Shown: positions 14,624 through 26,198 of the stretch, piece by piece
Position numbering within the stretch: position 1 is the first letter of the stretch
How the letters are laid out: every line of letters begins with the position of its first letter
Assembly (NCBI GenBank): GCA_039545315.1
Contig: BCIM01000011.1
Coordinates: 434,001-498,000 of the forward strand
Reading direction: 5' to 3'
DNA length: 64,000 nucleotides
Origin: Kondoa malvinella
Taxonomy: Eukaryota > Basidiomycota > Agaricostilbomycetes > Agaricostilbales > Kondoaceae
Position numbers and translations under genes: made by a program
The notes under the pieces: generated by a model
What the model was told of the DNA's origin: nothing
What the model saw: the letters and a program-made list of their open reading frames with translations, nothing else
Database searches by the model: none

Positions 14624-15888
14624 TCAATACGCCGCTTTGTTCGGCGGGTAACCGTAAGCGTTTGATGTGCCGTAGTTTTGGTCGTCTTCCATGTGATCGA
14701 GCAGGGGTTCCTTGATGGACCAAACGCCTTGTTTTGATCCGACCGAGAATTCGAGATCTTCTTTGGTGATCGAGTCCCAGTCTGTTACAGTATGAGCTCG
14801 GCAATGAAGATACATGTAGGAGACGTACATTTGTAGACCATCATGACTGAAAGGAGGAGACAGAGCTCAAAGACTGGAATGGTTCAGTTGAATTGAAAAC
14901 TGAAGAGAGGGTCACGCACAAAAGACGCTATCTAGGTAATGCTTGACCGCATCGCAAATCTCTCCGCCAAAGCCATACAGTATCACTTGACCAATAGTAA
15001 AGAAGGCGACACCAAAGAGGATATCTCCTATCGGCCATCGATCATCCAGTGTACGGACGACAAGGATGAGTTGAGCGATAATGTAGACGAGGACGCAAAC
15101 AAAGTCGAAAATGTACATGTTGACCCAAAGTGCTGCTGGTGAAGTTGGTGAGAAGGAAGCGATGCCTTTGAAAGTTGCTGCGGCGATAAAGAAGGATATG
15201 CCAAAGATGAGCAGGGATGATAGTCGCAGGCCCTGTGCATCATGTTAGTACTTGTATCGTGCTTTGCACCGAGCATATAAAATACCCAGAGCGAGAGTGG
15301 TGTGCCATCTTCTGCCCACTGAAACCCAACAAAGCCATTCAACAGCAGACACCAATATGTTGCCGAAACTAATCCCGTATACACTGCCGCCATCCACTAT
15401 AAAACGTATCAATACTGCCCTGTCATATTAAAAGGCTGGCACTGACAAGGTAAGCAGGTGAACTGGTCGGTATTATCCCACTATCGAGGAAGATGGCCAA
15501 AAGCTGAACGATCGCATAGAGGTAGAAGAAGGTGATGATTTCTTTCCGACCCACAGCCGTGTACCTGTTGAGCTCGTTCAACTCGAGGTCCATACGCCAA
15601 GAACGAGAAGGACGGTTTACTTTGATCGAATGTGAAAGACCATTATGATGACCATGATGATAGCCACGATATGCAAGAACGCGGCAGCTGTTATAAAAGC
15701 ATAAGACGCGCTTTTGGCCATGTCGGAGCGAAAGACCACAAACCTGGTTGAAAGATGATTGTGCCCGCTATTTCAATGTTTCGGGAATAGCAAGAAGGTT
15801 GAATGCCATTGTCGCCGCCCAATAGAGGACAGACAATTAAAGCTGCAGTGTCGCAAATTGCATCAAACTTGAAGAATTCAAACCCCAT
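14624..15888 (-). CDS. CHS7: Chitin synthase export chaperone Chs7
   Basis: Chs7 is a multi-pass ER membrane protein that folds and exports chitin synthase (yeast Chs3) to the cell surface. The start at 15888 gives [20 protein letters not shown], close to the family N-terminus. Later exons contain [20 protein letters not shown] and [14 protein letters not shown] (about 15393-15300), [20 protein letters not shown] and [21 protein letters not shown] (about 15075-14920), and finally [15 protein letters not shown] (about 14790-14740). It stops at 14624. Introns of about 45-60 nt separate these blocks. Around seven hydrophobic segments are expected and visible. Converges with the glutamyl-tRNA synthetase gene (about 68 bp between stops). 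Confidence 0.93.
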
Positions 15889-16753
15889 CGTTGACGTTGA
15901 CGGCAGCCAGACAGCGTCTGTTCAAAGGTATATGCAGGCTGCGGCCTATTCGGGGCTATTGCGAGCAAGGACAGGCAGCCGGTGTAAGGGTATACAGGAG
16001 CGAATTGTTGCCTTGGTCGTGCTTGGCCAGAAAGCGCGATGTTAGGTTATAGCAAATTGCTGAATATCGCTCTGTGCTGCTACATCTGTTCTTTAATCTC
16101 TGGCTCTATGTATGACTCTCCTCTCCTTCCAGTATGATCCGTCGACCTGTTGTGGCAAGCTTTGTTTTTCCTGTTCGAAGCCTTTCTCGCTCCGTCCCCG
16201 CCAGATCAGCTGCCCCTTGCTGTATCGCAGACCGTGCATGAAAGTATGCCGGGGTGCTTCTGGTCGTCTCAAGCTCGATTTGTGTCTCGACACATTGTCG
16301 CATGTAGTATCTGCTGTTTCTCTGCTTCGCCCTATTCTGGCGCCCAGCTCGTCTGGTCTCTCACTCAGTGTGGCCACTGCAACCGCGTTCAGCCTCAGTC
16401 GAGCCGCATGCCAGCAAATACCGTGCTCTGCGCTGCTTGCCTACCTCTGGAATACAATCTCAAGTGAGTCATGTGAGAAATGTGACAGGAAAGGCTTCTG
16501 GTGCGAGAAGCAGTCAAGTGATGTAAGCTCTTGACAACTCACGAGACCGCATAGACGGAGACAGACATGAAAAGGGCATTGCGATAGCAGGCGAAGTGGG
16601 ACGGGCTGCTCACCCTGCGTGTAAATATCTTCGAACAGCTCATCTTGGTGCATAATTCCTCATTACTCAGAGCCTAGCGAGAGAGAGCGGAGTATTCAGA
16701 GCAAGGCGTATGCTTCACTTCTTGACCCAAACACGTCAAGACACTCCTAAGAA
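15889..16753. other. Ambiguous region: possible small gene(s), none secure
   Basis: Several weak signals overlap. On +, ATG 16131 opens a stretch resembling a mitochondrial presequence (MIRRPVVASFVFPVRSLSRS) that soon stops. After a possible acceptor near 16369, a frame encodes CGHCNRVQPQSSRMPANTVL then CAACLP, a CxxC..CxxC zinc-ribbon-like pattern. On -, ATG 16653 gives MHQDELFEDIYTQ. With an intron from about 16614 to 16528 this could join ELTSLDCFSHQKPF and end at 16441, about 42 residues. Neither reading gives a recognised family. The region otherwise serves as the Chs7 and MTC1-like gene upstream DNA. Confidence 0.3.
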
Positions 16754-16851
16754 ATGGCAGCGAATCCACCTCCGCGGTCTTCCAGAGAAGAGTCAGTAGC
16801 CCTAGATCAGCACGAGACAGCGTTATTGAGCGTTGGCGGTGTGACAGTGTG

Positions 16852-18317
16852 ATGCAATTCTTGGATGAGCTTGATCAGATTCCCACGAGCGGTGCACCAG
16901 CATCTGGCAGCACGAGCAGCCCTACTAAGCGCTCATCTGGCCTACCAGCGACCTCGAATGCAGAAGAGGCTCAGTCCGTGTTGGACTTCTTGGATGAAAT
17001 TACGCAGCGCAGTTCGACGCCTACTGCGCCAGTCCCGCCTGCCTCTCGCGCGTCTTTGGAAAAGTCAGCGTCGCGTTCCTCATTGCGATCGGTTGCGGCT
17101 GGGAAAGAACAAGGTGCTCGGTCAAGTTCTGAGCTATCTCGACCTTCAAGAACCGCGTCCCCTTCAATCTATACTCCGATGCCTAAAGAGAAGAAGGAAG
17201 CTCCTCCAGCTGCTGCACCTACTCAGCCTACTCATGCAGCGTCAGGTAGTTGGGGTTGGTCTAGTATGTGGACTCAAGCGAGTTCTGTAATGGAACAGGC
17301 AAAGAAAGTGGCCGAAGAGAACTATGCGAAGCAGTCTACCAACCTGGCCAACATTACTTCGCAACAAGAGCATGCAAAGAAATGGATGACAGAAGGTGTG
17401 ATGGGTATGGTTAAAGGCGTTGATGTGGACAAGTTATCGAAAGATTTAAAGGCGACAAGCTTGAAGACTTTTACCGATATCTTGAATGCCGTTGCGCCGC
17501 CTATATCTGAACATGAAGTCATTGAAGTATGGCTCAGTCATGATATGATTGGTTACGAAGGTGTCGAGACGCTAGTTTATCGTGCTCTGGCAAAGGTAGC
17601 TACGCTGGACTATAGGTGTTCTCAGCTTATGCTTGCTCCAGGTCATGGAACAAATTGAAGGCGGAGATCTGGTAGTGAACAATGGCTCGCCAGAAAGGCC
17701 AAACAGCACGACAGACGACTCGGAACGTAATCTGAATGCAGTCGAGGGCGCACAAGAAGGTTACAAGCTCGCTCTAGCGAATCTAGACAATCTGATCAAG
17801 ACCAACCCAACTTCCTCGAAAGCAGCTGAGCCAACTGAAGATCTGCCAATCACCATTTGCCCAGTCTTTATGCGCGTTCAACCTGTTTTGGCGCCTTTAC
17901 CTTTCACTATCGATTCATCTGATGACAACGAAGACAAGTCCGATCAGAAGCAACTCTCCTTTATCCTTATCTTGCGCGACACGACAAACAAGATTCAAAC
18001 GCAGACAGTCACTCAAAGTCTTCCCGCATCCTGGCTCGACATTCCATTCGAAGACAATGAATGGGTAGAGAACGAAATGGTGGACGTGATTCGTAAAGGC
18101 GTTGAAGTTGTTGGCCAGGTTCGGAGTTTCCTTTCCCCGCATTTTGACCGCTTATGCCAAGTTTGGTCCACAGAATTACGTTCGCACAAGGCAACATGGC
18201 AGGCAAGCTATGGCAGACAAAGTGAAAGCCAGAGATCAAGCAGAAGCAGATGGAGCATTGCCAGAAGGCCAGCAGGAGAAACCAGAGCAGCAAGAGAAAG
18301 AGGTCGAAGGTGCATGA
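16852..18317 (+). CDS. MTC1-like protein (maintenance of telomere capping 1 family, DUF5427)
   Basis: The family includes yeast Mtc1, a COPI-associated cytosolic protein of poorly defined role. Features: acidic FLDEL/FLDEI repeats at the N-terminus (MQFLDELDQI, VLDFLDEITQ), a Ser/Pro/Ala-rich linker, then the core SGSWGWSSMWTQASSVMEQA, KKVAEENYAKQ, KTFTDILNAVAPPISEHEVI and HDMIGYEGVETLVYRAL. An intron (about 17596-17641) joins ALAK to VMEQIEGGDLVV. A second intron (about 18117-18175) joins GVEVVGQ to NYVRTRQHGRQAMADK, which matches the family C-terminus and sets the stop at 18317 rather than the unspliced stop at 18325. The start is uncertain: codons before 16852 stay open, and an upstream ATG at 16754 (MAANPPPRSSREES) could be a first exon, though I found no splice in correct phase. 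Confidence 0.85.
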
Positions 18318-19252
18318 GTCATTGATTATTGGGCTTCCGGTGTTTTGCTATCGTGCTGGCTGCTACGTTTGCGCTGTGTTGTATATGCTTTCTACACGTT
18401 TCCGACATGCTGGTTGAGCTCTCCACGCTCTTCACACGTGGCATATATCGGCGACCGCTCCCGAACATTCAAAGCATGCTAACCTATCTAAACCGCGTGC
18501 AAGCTAACTCTTGTCCTGAAGCGTCAAGCACAAGTTCCTAGATTGCTCCTGTCTGTACTGGTCGCCGTTCGCTAGTACTGCGAATCTAGGAAGACCGACA
18601 GTCTCGACTCCGCCGGTCACCTTCCAGGTCGAGCAGTGCTTGACTCGACCCTCGCTTTGCTTTGTTGAGGCCAAGACCTGGTGGTTCTTATCATTCGGCT
18701 GTTGGCGTAGGCTATCCTGTTATTGCCAGTCAGCCATTAGCAAGAACGTAAGACCGCTGCTATAGCGATATTTCATTGGCTGATCTTCGACGGGTTATTG
18801 CGATGTAGATAGCTTGGGGACTAGAAGCAGCTGGACGTAATACGATCGTTGAATCTTCGCAAGCACCGCTGTAGCAATATACAGCTCGCCCATCTAGCCG
18901 ACTCAGACAACGGCCGCCAACTCTACCTTCGTCCCTTTGTTGAATCCTGCTCAACGACTTCTCACTGCTCCTCAGCGAATAATAATTATACCAACTACCT
19001 CAGCCAAGGCGCAATACTCTGCTCTCCTGTTCTAAACTTGGCATTTATCCTAAAACGGGTGGACGGTCCTCACGTTAAAGGCCAACCAAAAGACCAGCAT
19101 AGCCCTCCAGTCCAACCTCATCCCGGTATCAAATACAATATACGCATGGTAGAACGATCGCTGTAACTACTCTGCTTTGGCCTCGTCTCTTGCGCTTCCA
19201 AGGTTTCATTAGCCAAGCAAGAGCAGTATAATCTTTGGATCAATTGCTTTGC
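18318..19252. other. Long intergenic region upstream of the kinase gene
   Basis: About 930 bp without a convincing gene. Short frames on both strands lack family resemblance and have erratic codon composition. The plus strand from about 18950 is C-rich/AT-patchy and probably includes the promoter and a long 5' leader of the kinase gene. A non-coding first exon with an intron is possible but not demonstrable. Confidence 0.4.
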
Positions 19253-22200
19253 ATGACTGTTGTCCTTCCATCGCCTCACCTTCGTGCCGACCTCAATAAC
19301 TCGCCTGTACCTGGTTTCAGAGACCTCTATACTTCGCATAGCAACAATTCATCTCGAACTTCATTACATCACTCTCCATCTTGGGCTACAACAGAAAACA
19401 AGAGCATGCAGAACAATGCTTTACTCAACAGACCGTCCTTCCAAACTAAAAACTCATCTTCCCGGCGCAACACGCCCTCACCAAATTCAAGCTCGTCCAA
19501 TCTAAGCGGCTCAAATCCATCCCTATCGCCTGCCAGAATGCCTTTCCCTGCTCGAGTCAATCCCAGTCTCTCTCATTCCACGAATTCCGCCTCAAGCACG
19601 TCTTTATCTCGGCTATCTTCCTTATCGCGCTCAAGAAGACCTTCAGCCGCTCTAGCTACTTTGCAATCTTTCCTCGAAGGTGTCGAATTTGCAACACGAT
19701 GTACTGGTGGTAGCGGAGATCGGCGTCGAGGCGAATCCAGACAACCCAGCAGGCAGCCGACAGGAACAGGTCTAGAGCGAGGGCGAACTGCTTCTATCGC
19801 CGTACCGCCAAAAGCGGTTCGGACATTCAGTCAAGAGCTTCAAGCCTTTGCTTCAGATGAAGAGGACGAAGATGAGCTAGATTTCAGTAATGGCTCCATT
19901 GCGGATCGAACGGTCAGACCTGAAGATGACGATGGCGAGGACGAAGAGCAGGAAGATGGTGTAGCTATATTTCAAGAGGGCGAGAGATTGGAAGTCGGAT
20001 ATCTTCATGCTGGAAAGGAAGTCAAGGTGTTGGAATTGCCTGCACAAGGGAATACCGCCAGTCCGGTTAGAAGACTTGAAATCGTTCGCAAGCTTGGGTC
20101 GGGAAGTTATGCCGTAGTCTACCTCTGTCGAGCCATCATCTACGATCCGTATGAAGACGGTGAAGACTTTGATGAAGGAGCTATGGTGTATGGCGAAGAA
20201 TTTGCGCTCAAGTGTCTATGCAAAAAGAACTTGAGCAAAGACTTGCTCAATGTGCAGAAATTCGAAGTCAGTGCCCCTCAACTTTGGCTGATGGCATAAT
20301 GCTGATTGAAAGCGCTAGGCAACGCTTCACCATTCTCTCCCAGCTCATCAGAATATTGTCGCTCTTCACGGCGTAAGGTCAACTTCTCCTGTTACGAACC
20401 GTTGTCTGACTCTTCCTTAGGCCTTTGAAACCGATGACTGGCTGTTCCTCATTCTCGAATATTGTCCTGGTCAAGACCTTTTCTACTGGCTTGAACAAGC
20501 GAGAGACCACGAAGATGTTGAACAGCTCATGCATCCTTCGGCCTCTTTCCAGCATGCGACCAAGTCCAAGATGCCTACGCGCTTGGTCGCTGCCTGGGGA
20601 CCTGAATCTCATTCGGCTACTCCACCTTCCCCTTCCTTGCTGTCCATGACTTCGATGAACCAGCTTCTGTCTCGCCGCCGTCTACGACTCATCAGCCGAA
20701 TGTTCATTCAGATGTGTGATGCTGTTGACGCGTGTCATCGTATGGGCATCTCTCATCGTGATATCAAACCGGAGAATTTCATTTGTTGCGAAGAAGATAA
20801 CAAAGGTGTGGAGCGAAGAGTCATGGTCAAGCTTACCGATTGGGGATTGGGCACAAGAGATGCGGAGTGTACCGACTTTGATTGTGGCAGTAAACCATAC
20901 ATGGCTTATGGTTCGTATTTTACCCGATTGCTTAGTGTCTGGCTAAATCTCCGTTGACAGAGTGCCGCAATAATCTTGGTCCAACCTATAGACCCATTCA
21001 AGCCGACATCTGGTCTCTCGGCATAGTCTTCCTCAACCTGCTCTTCCATAGATGTCCTTGGTCAGATCCGAGCTTGTCCGACCCAGACTTTGCAGAGTAC
21101 TGCCGCGATCCAGTCCGCTTTCTTAACGATCGTTTCGAAGGCATTGGTCCAGAAGTATCCAACTTCCTCGCTTCGAAAGTACTCAACTGCGAAGGCCCAA
21201 GAGCAAGTGCAGCCGAATTCTCCCGATGGGCGTCTCGCCTTGTGCAACATATGAGCGAAGCGCGCGCTCCGACCCTGGTGTCCGACTCGGCTGTGCCTCT
21301 CAAGGCGACCCGGCCCAACGAGAAGCGCTTGTCGCAGATCTTGTCCGAATCATCTTCGACTCGACCAAGTCCTCGTTCCAGCTTGTTGGCTCAATACATG
21401 ATTTCAGTCCCCGGCTCTCCTGCCACCAATTCGCCCACATCGCCAAGTCCAAAGTCTCCCAACCTAGATCTGCCTTCGGATCTCAAGGCAAGTTTGGCAG
21501 CTCAAGATGATGTCTTCAAGGCTGTGGCTGTGGCACCATCTCCATCTCCATCTCCAGCCATCGATACCAAAACGGGTCTTGGTCTCGTCAGCTCTCCTCT
21601 GGCTCAGGAAGCTATTCCTTTACCGGCAGTAGAACCCGTCACTGCCAACGACACAACAGATGATGCAGCGCATGCTGATGCCGAAGCAGCAGCTCTTGCT
21701 GCCAAAGCAAAGCGAAGAAAGCGTGGAGCTAGACGTGGTCGTTCTCATGCCAAAGTAGGGCTAGATCACCAAGATACGAAAGACAGCCAACCTTCTGAAG
21801 CAACGAATGAAGCGAACTCTGCTTCGCCGGACAACCGAGACCGACAGCTCGACCAACTTGTACATGCTTCTGTTCGCTTAGCTCGCGAGTTAAGCAAACA
21901 GCCGCAAGCCAGTCGTCCGTCAATGCCGACAAGCAAGAGCACTGGTGGGTTCGTTGGAAAGTTCAAAGGTAGCATGTCAGGAGGGCATGCTGGTCTCGAA
22001 GCGTTGGCTCAGCAGAAGCAGAAGAGGGAAACGAAGTGGAATGGCGGAACCTACTCTGCACCTGCGGACATGCAGCATACGACTTCTTCCACGTCAACGG
22101 GATCTGCTTCCAGCTTTGGAACCAATTCGTGGTCGGCTGGGGAGACCAAATCGCATTGGGGTTCAACTTCAGCAAGACGACAACGCCAGACTATGAGTCG

Positions 22201-22480
22201 CTTCAACCCGGAGTCCCAATCAGCCTCCTCTCACTCTGTGTCTTCGTCACCATCTCCATCTCGACTCAGTCATTCGACTAGCGATGCTTCCAGTCCAATG
22301 TCCTCGATCGCATCCAAGTCTTCAGCTTGTCCAACTCCAGCAGAGCTGAAGCCGCAAGTGGTCGAAGAAGCGGTGCGACCCTCCGCAGCATCTGTCAAGT
22401 CGACGGATTCAGCAGATACCCTACCTGCACCCACGCCTAAGGGCAAGATTTCCAAGATCTTTTCACGTTTCGGTCGCTGA
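19253..22480 (+). CDS. Ser/Thr protein kinase of the Ksp1/Ran1/Vhs1 type
   Basis: A fungal kinase related to yeast Ksp1/Sks1/Vhs1 and fission yeast Ran1, which act in nutrient (TOR/PKA) signalling and filamentation. ATG 19253 starts a Ser/Asn-rich disordered N-terminal region of about 250 residues with an acidic patch. The kinase domain begins at LEIVRKLGSGSYAVVYL (about 20065), with FALKCL (catalytic Lys), HRDIKPENF (catalytic loop, about 20755), DWGLGT (a DWG variant of DFG, as in this subfamily), CGSKPYMAYECRN and ADIWSLGIVFLNLLFHRCPW. Introns: about 20266-20318, 20372-20420 and 20908-20957. The C-terminal tail of about 450 residues is Ser/Pro-rich, with a PSPSPSP repeat and a basic KAKRRKRGARRGR cluster. 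It ends in FSRFGR at 22480. Confidence 0.88.
21536..21556 (+). repeat. CCATCT hexanucleotide repeat (3.5 units) in kinase coding sequence
   Basis: Three full CCATCT units plus CCA encode a PSPSPSP run inside the disordered tail of the kinase. Such in-frame hexamers can vary in copy number without a frameshift. Confidence 0.85.
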
Positions 22481-22682
22481 GCAAGCCAGCGATCTGTCTC
22501 CACACTCATTTCGTTGTATGATTATTCCCGTTGTTCCGATCGGTTGAAGGGCGTTTAAGGCTAGAAGGGAGCAAAGGTTGTAAAACAGGAAAGCAGCATA
22601 ACTCATCGAAAACAAATGTAAACTATAGTGACAAGGCGAAGCCAATAAATAAAATCCAGCCTTTAGGCTTCCATTGTACAAG

Positions 22683-25600
22683 TCAAGTCGCCGCCAAAGC
22701 AGATTTCCTCAACCGCGACAGTTGCATCATGATCTCGCGCTTCTCGTCCGGTGAGGCCTGTTTGAGCATTTAGCTTGACTCCTTGAAGACGAGGGAGATC
22801 TTACCTCTGCATCTTCCTCGCAATCTTCTTCTATGTCTCGCAATAACCTTTCAAGCACACTTGTTGTTCCGAAGAAGGCAGAGACTTTAGCAGCTGATCT
22901 GATCTGGCGCGTCTTGTCGATCGATCTGCGAGGCAAAGGTTCGATGGATAAGCGATTGCTGGAAATGCTGGTCCGTGCATCTTCAAAGTGCTCCTCGTCC
23001 GGCTCATACGCAGACTCCGTGCAGCTTTCGATGCCAGAGATCTGTGTCATCGATGTTTGCGGGCGAACGAGATCACCGCCGTAGGATTCTTCGTCGTCGT
23101 ACAGTGAGGTAACATTCTCGACCAAAGCAGCTGGATCCGTCCGCGCTAAATAAGCCAGGTTGGCGACAGACTTCTGCCTAAGAGACGATCTGCTGGACCG
23201 GGTGCTGAGAACCGAAGAGCGCCGTTGTGCTAGCAGACCCGACGTCGGTGAGTTGGCTTCCTCAAAAGAGTCGATGTCGGAATCAAGGGAAGAGGTCTTT
23301 TGATGATGTAAGACACTCTTGCTTCGCCTAAGATGTGAAGGTGGCTAGCAATAGATGTCAGTCTGGGTTTGCTATCTTTCCAGCTAGACACTGACCAATT
23401 CACCAAGCAGATTTTCTAGCTTACTTGCCCTGCTCAGCGTAGATAGCGTGACAGGCTCTTCGTCCATATTCTGAAGTAGATCTATTCTCGGCCTCTCGAC
23501 TTCCGCTTCATCCGAACTGCTGATATCTGTCTTCTTCAATCCGAGCTTGCCCAAGCCTTTGAACAGCATTCCACTTGCTTGATTGAACCTTGACAGTTGA
23601 CGTTGATGGCCGTATGTTGGTCGCACAGGCTGGTCCAAGATGTTCGCAAGAGGCACCTGCTCGCCCAAGAGTGCATATCTGATGACGAGGAAAGGTCAGC
23701 TGGTAGGCGGTGCATCAAATCAGATGAACGTACATCTTTTGCACCCGCTTGCGCCGCTCTTCCTTGATCCGCTGGTCAGAAGCGTACGCATAGCCCCAGG
23801 GCTGAGCTGCGGAATAATGATAAGGAGTTTGTGGCGATCCCGAAGTTTCTGGTGACCCAAAGTCGTCAGTCAGTCCGCGAGAAGTAGAAGATTGTGAGGT
23901 AGCAAGACTGTTGGGGGAGAAGGTAGCGTCGTAAGAAGTTGAGCGGTGCATCTTGAAATCCATCGTCGGACTGGGCGGCAAATCTCGAAAGTTTGTCGGG
24001 CCAGGTGGTGGGAAAGAAGAGCGTCTCCGACCGCGCCGACCAGGAAACTCGAAAGAGAAGCTATCTGGACTTGGTAGAGGCGGATCAGAGGTAGCTCTTG
24101 CGCCAATGGTTAGCGTCTTCCGCGCTGCTGCTTCGTCGAGTGTCTGTCGCATGATATTATCAGCTCGCAAGTACGAAAGGGCGTAGATCACATACGCTGC
24201 CAAGTAATGTTTGAAGCTTCTTACTTCGCTTGACCAAAGTCTTGCGTTCTTCTGCCGACAAAGTATTGCTAGTGAGAGGGAATTGATACAATTTGGGGGA
24301 GACAGGCGAAGGTTCATCAGCGTCTAGATTGTCAAAGGGTCTCGGAGAAGCCGGCGTATCGAAATTTGCGACATCTGCAGATAGAGATCGTATTTGCGTC
24401 GGTTGGGGTGGTGTCGCGATTAATTGCGATGTCGAGCCGAAAGAGTCAGCGCTCTTGAGGGAGGAATTGTGCCCTCGACGAATCGAGAAACTGTCTGACT
24501 CTCGCGAGATGGAGACATGCTGTGCTTGTGAGATGGTCGTACCACTCTCGGTACTCCAAGCTCTTCGCCGAGTACCGATTTGAGGGTTTGAAAAGAGAAT
24601 TTCGCCAACCTCGTCTCGCGGACTACCGGAGGGAATGATGTCGCCGTCAGAAAGTACCGGTCTATGAGAGTTTCGACGACTTCGAACAGAGCTGCCAGAG
24701 CTGTCAAGAAGTAAAGGTGGGCTGTATGTGCCTGAAGGTCGACAGAACATGGCTTTTCTCGCTTCTGCAGATTCTCCTGAAAGCCAGCGCCTAATCATTT
24801 TGAAAGGTCAGCCCTGTCAACAGTTGAACGAGATGCCAGCTTACAGCTTGTCGTCCCGCTTCAGCGCAGCAGTATTCTTATTCGCTGTTCTTGCAGGCGA
24901 TTCCGGTGGACTGAAGCTTTCAGTAGACCCGAGCTGAGGAATTGCCCGAGGGTAGTATAGCGATATCGCTGTTTCATCGCTTTCACTCGCTTGTCCGGAT
25001 TGAGCAGAGTTGCGACTACTCGCTGAAGAGGACACGGATCTTGCTGCTTCGCCAAAGTGATGCTCTAAGAGTGAAGATAGGATAGAGCGAAACAAGGTTG
25101 CATTTGCCGTGAGGCATGAGACTTGATCTTTCTTTGCCTCTTCAGTATTCCAGCTGGTGCGTTGGTTTGAGAGTGAGTCCGTGATGAAGTGGTAGAAGGA
25201 GAAGTCCGCTTCTGATTCATTAGGGTGAGAACCGGCGCTCTTGCTTATGGTATCCAGCTGCTCTTGGACTTGATCCTGGACTGTACGCGACAAGGCATGT
25301 AAGTTTAGAATCCCGAGATGGATACGATTGACGAACCAGCTATCTCTCGCTGGACCAGCCAATCTCCTGCTATCTCTGCCGCCTGTCTAATGCCCTCTAG
25401 AGACTCTGCAGCGCCCCTCTTCCGCTTGACCGCGTCCAGCACGGACGCAACATCGATAGCACTAAGCCTTAAAGGAGAAGTCCAAGCTTCCTCCGCTGCC
25501 TCAGTCCTCGGATAGGAATACTGTATAGGGTTCAGTAAAGCACACAGCCTGCGCAAAGTGCAACTTACGACCTCGGAAGCATAAGATAGCCATGCCTGCA

Positions 25601-25793
25601 ATCTTGCATCATAACTCGAGCTCAACTCATTTCCCAGACCCAGTCCGACCAGAGGCGCAGAAGCAGCGACGGCACGCGTGGTAGCCAAGCAGTCGAGCCA
25701 GAACAAAAGGACAGGAACAGCATCGCGCGTCTGGTCTGCGCGAAGGCATTGTCTTGTAATGGATAACCAGTATCCCTGGGCTAGGCTGTCCAT
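22683..25793 (-). CDS. Large serine-rich fungal protein, function unknown
   Basis: Start chosen at 25793 (MDSLAQGYWLSITRQCLRAD). The first two exons (25793 to about 25570, then about 25515-25340) form a helical region (LRLSAIDVASVLDAVKRKRG). The next (about 25280-24845) has FYHFITDSLSNQRTSW. From 24800 the protein becomes Ser/Pro-rich and disordered. Conserved-looking short basic motifs recur: LVKRSKKLQTLLGS (about 24240) and IKEERRKRVQKMYALLGEQV (about 23770-23650), then FNQASGMLFKGLGKLGLKK (about 23580). An acidic RDIEEDCEEDAE (about 22830) splices across about 22762-22804 to ASPDEKREIMMQLSRLRKSA and stops at 22683. No enzyme motif is visible. The repeated basic Lx(L/F)LG motifs suggest a conserved scaffold or regulatory protein, but I do not recognise the family. 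3' end converges with the kinase gene. Confidence 0.75.
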
Positions 25794-26198
25794 TGAGTTT
25801 GATGCTTGTTATGCTTGCAGGGCAAAGTTGCAGTGCACAAAGACCTCTTGGGCTACAAAGACTTGAAGGAAGGGGAATGAGCGCGAGGAGGTCCGAGCTC
25901 CAAGGCCAGGGTTTTGCCAGATACAGGGCAGTCAGTGCTGTTATGGCATGAATCAGCTGTCCATCATAGGTTCGTGTCTAGGTCGCTCTTGCACTGGGGC
26001 GCGACACAAAAATATCAGTCCCCGGAGCCGCTCAAGTTTTCAAGTTGTGCCTGACTGGCGATCAACAACGTCAACATGAAGCACTGGCAAATCAGAAGCA
26101 CTATACAATGAGCAAAGAGATTGGTACAAAAGCATGAGAAACCAAAAAAAGACTAGACAACCCAAATCCATGACCGTATAAATATCCATCACGCATCA
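25794..26198. other. Intergenic between two minus-strand genes
   Basis: About 400 bp. It should contain the 3' UTR of the bZIP gene and the promoter of the Ser-rich gene. No convincing open frame or repeat is seen. An A-rich run lies near 26140-26150. Confidence 0.4.

Noticed and set aside
18102..18325. MTC1-like protein ending at 18325 without the last splice
   Set aside because: The unspliced C-terminus (Arg/Ser-rich) does not resemble the family; splicing about 18117-18175 yields GQNYVRTRQ, which does.
18318..19252. tRNA or other structured RNA in the long intergenic stretch
   Set aside because: No A-box/B-box pair or cloverleaf could be found by eye here or in the other gaps.
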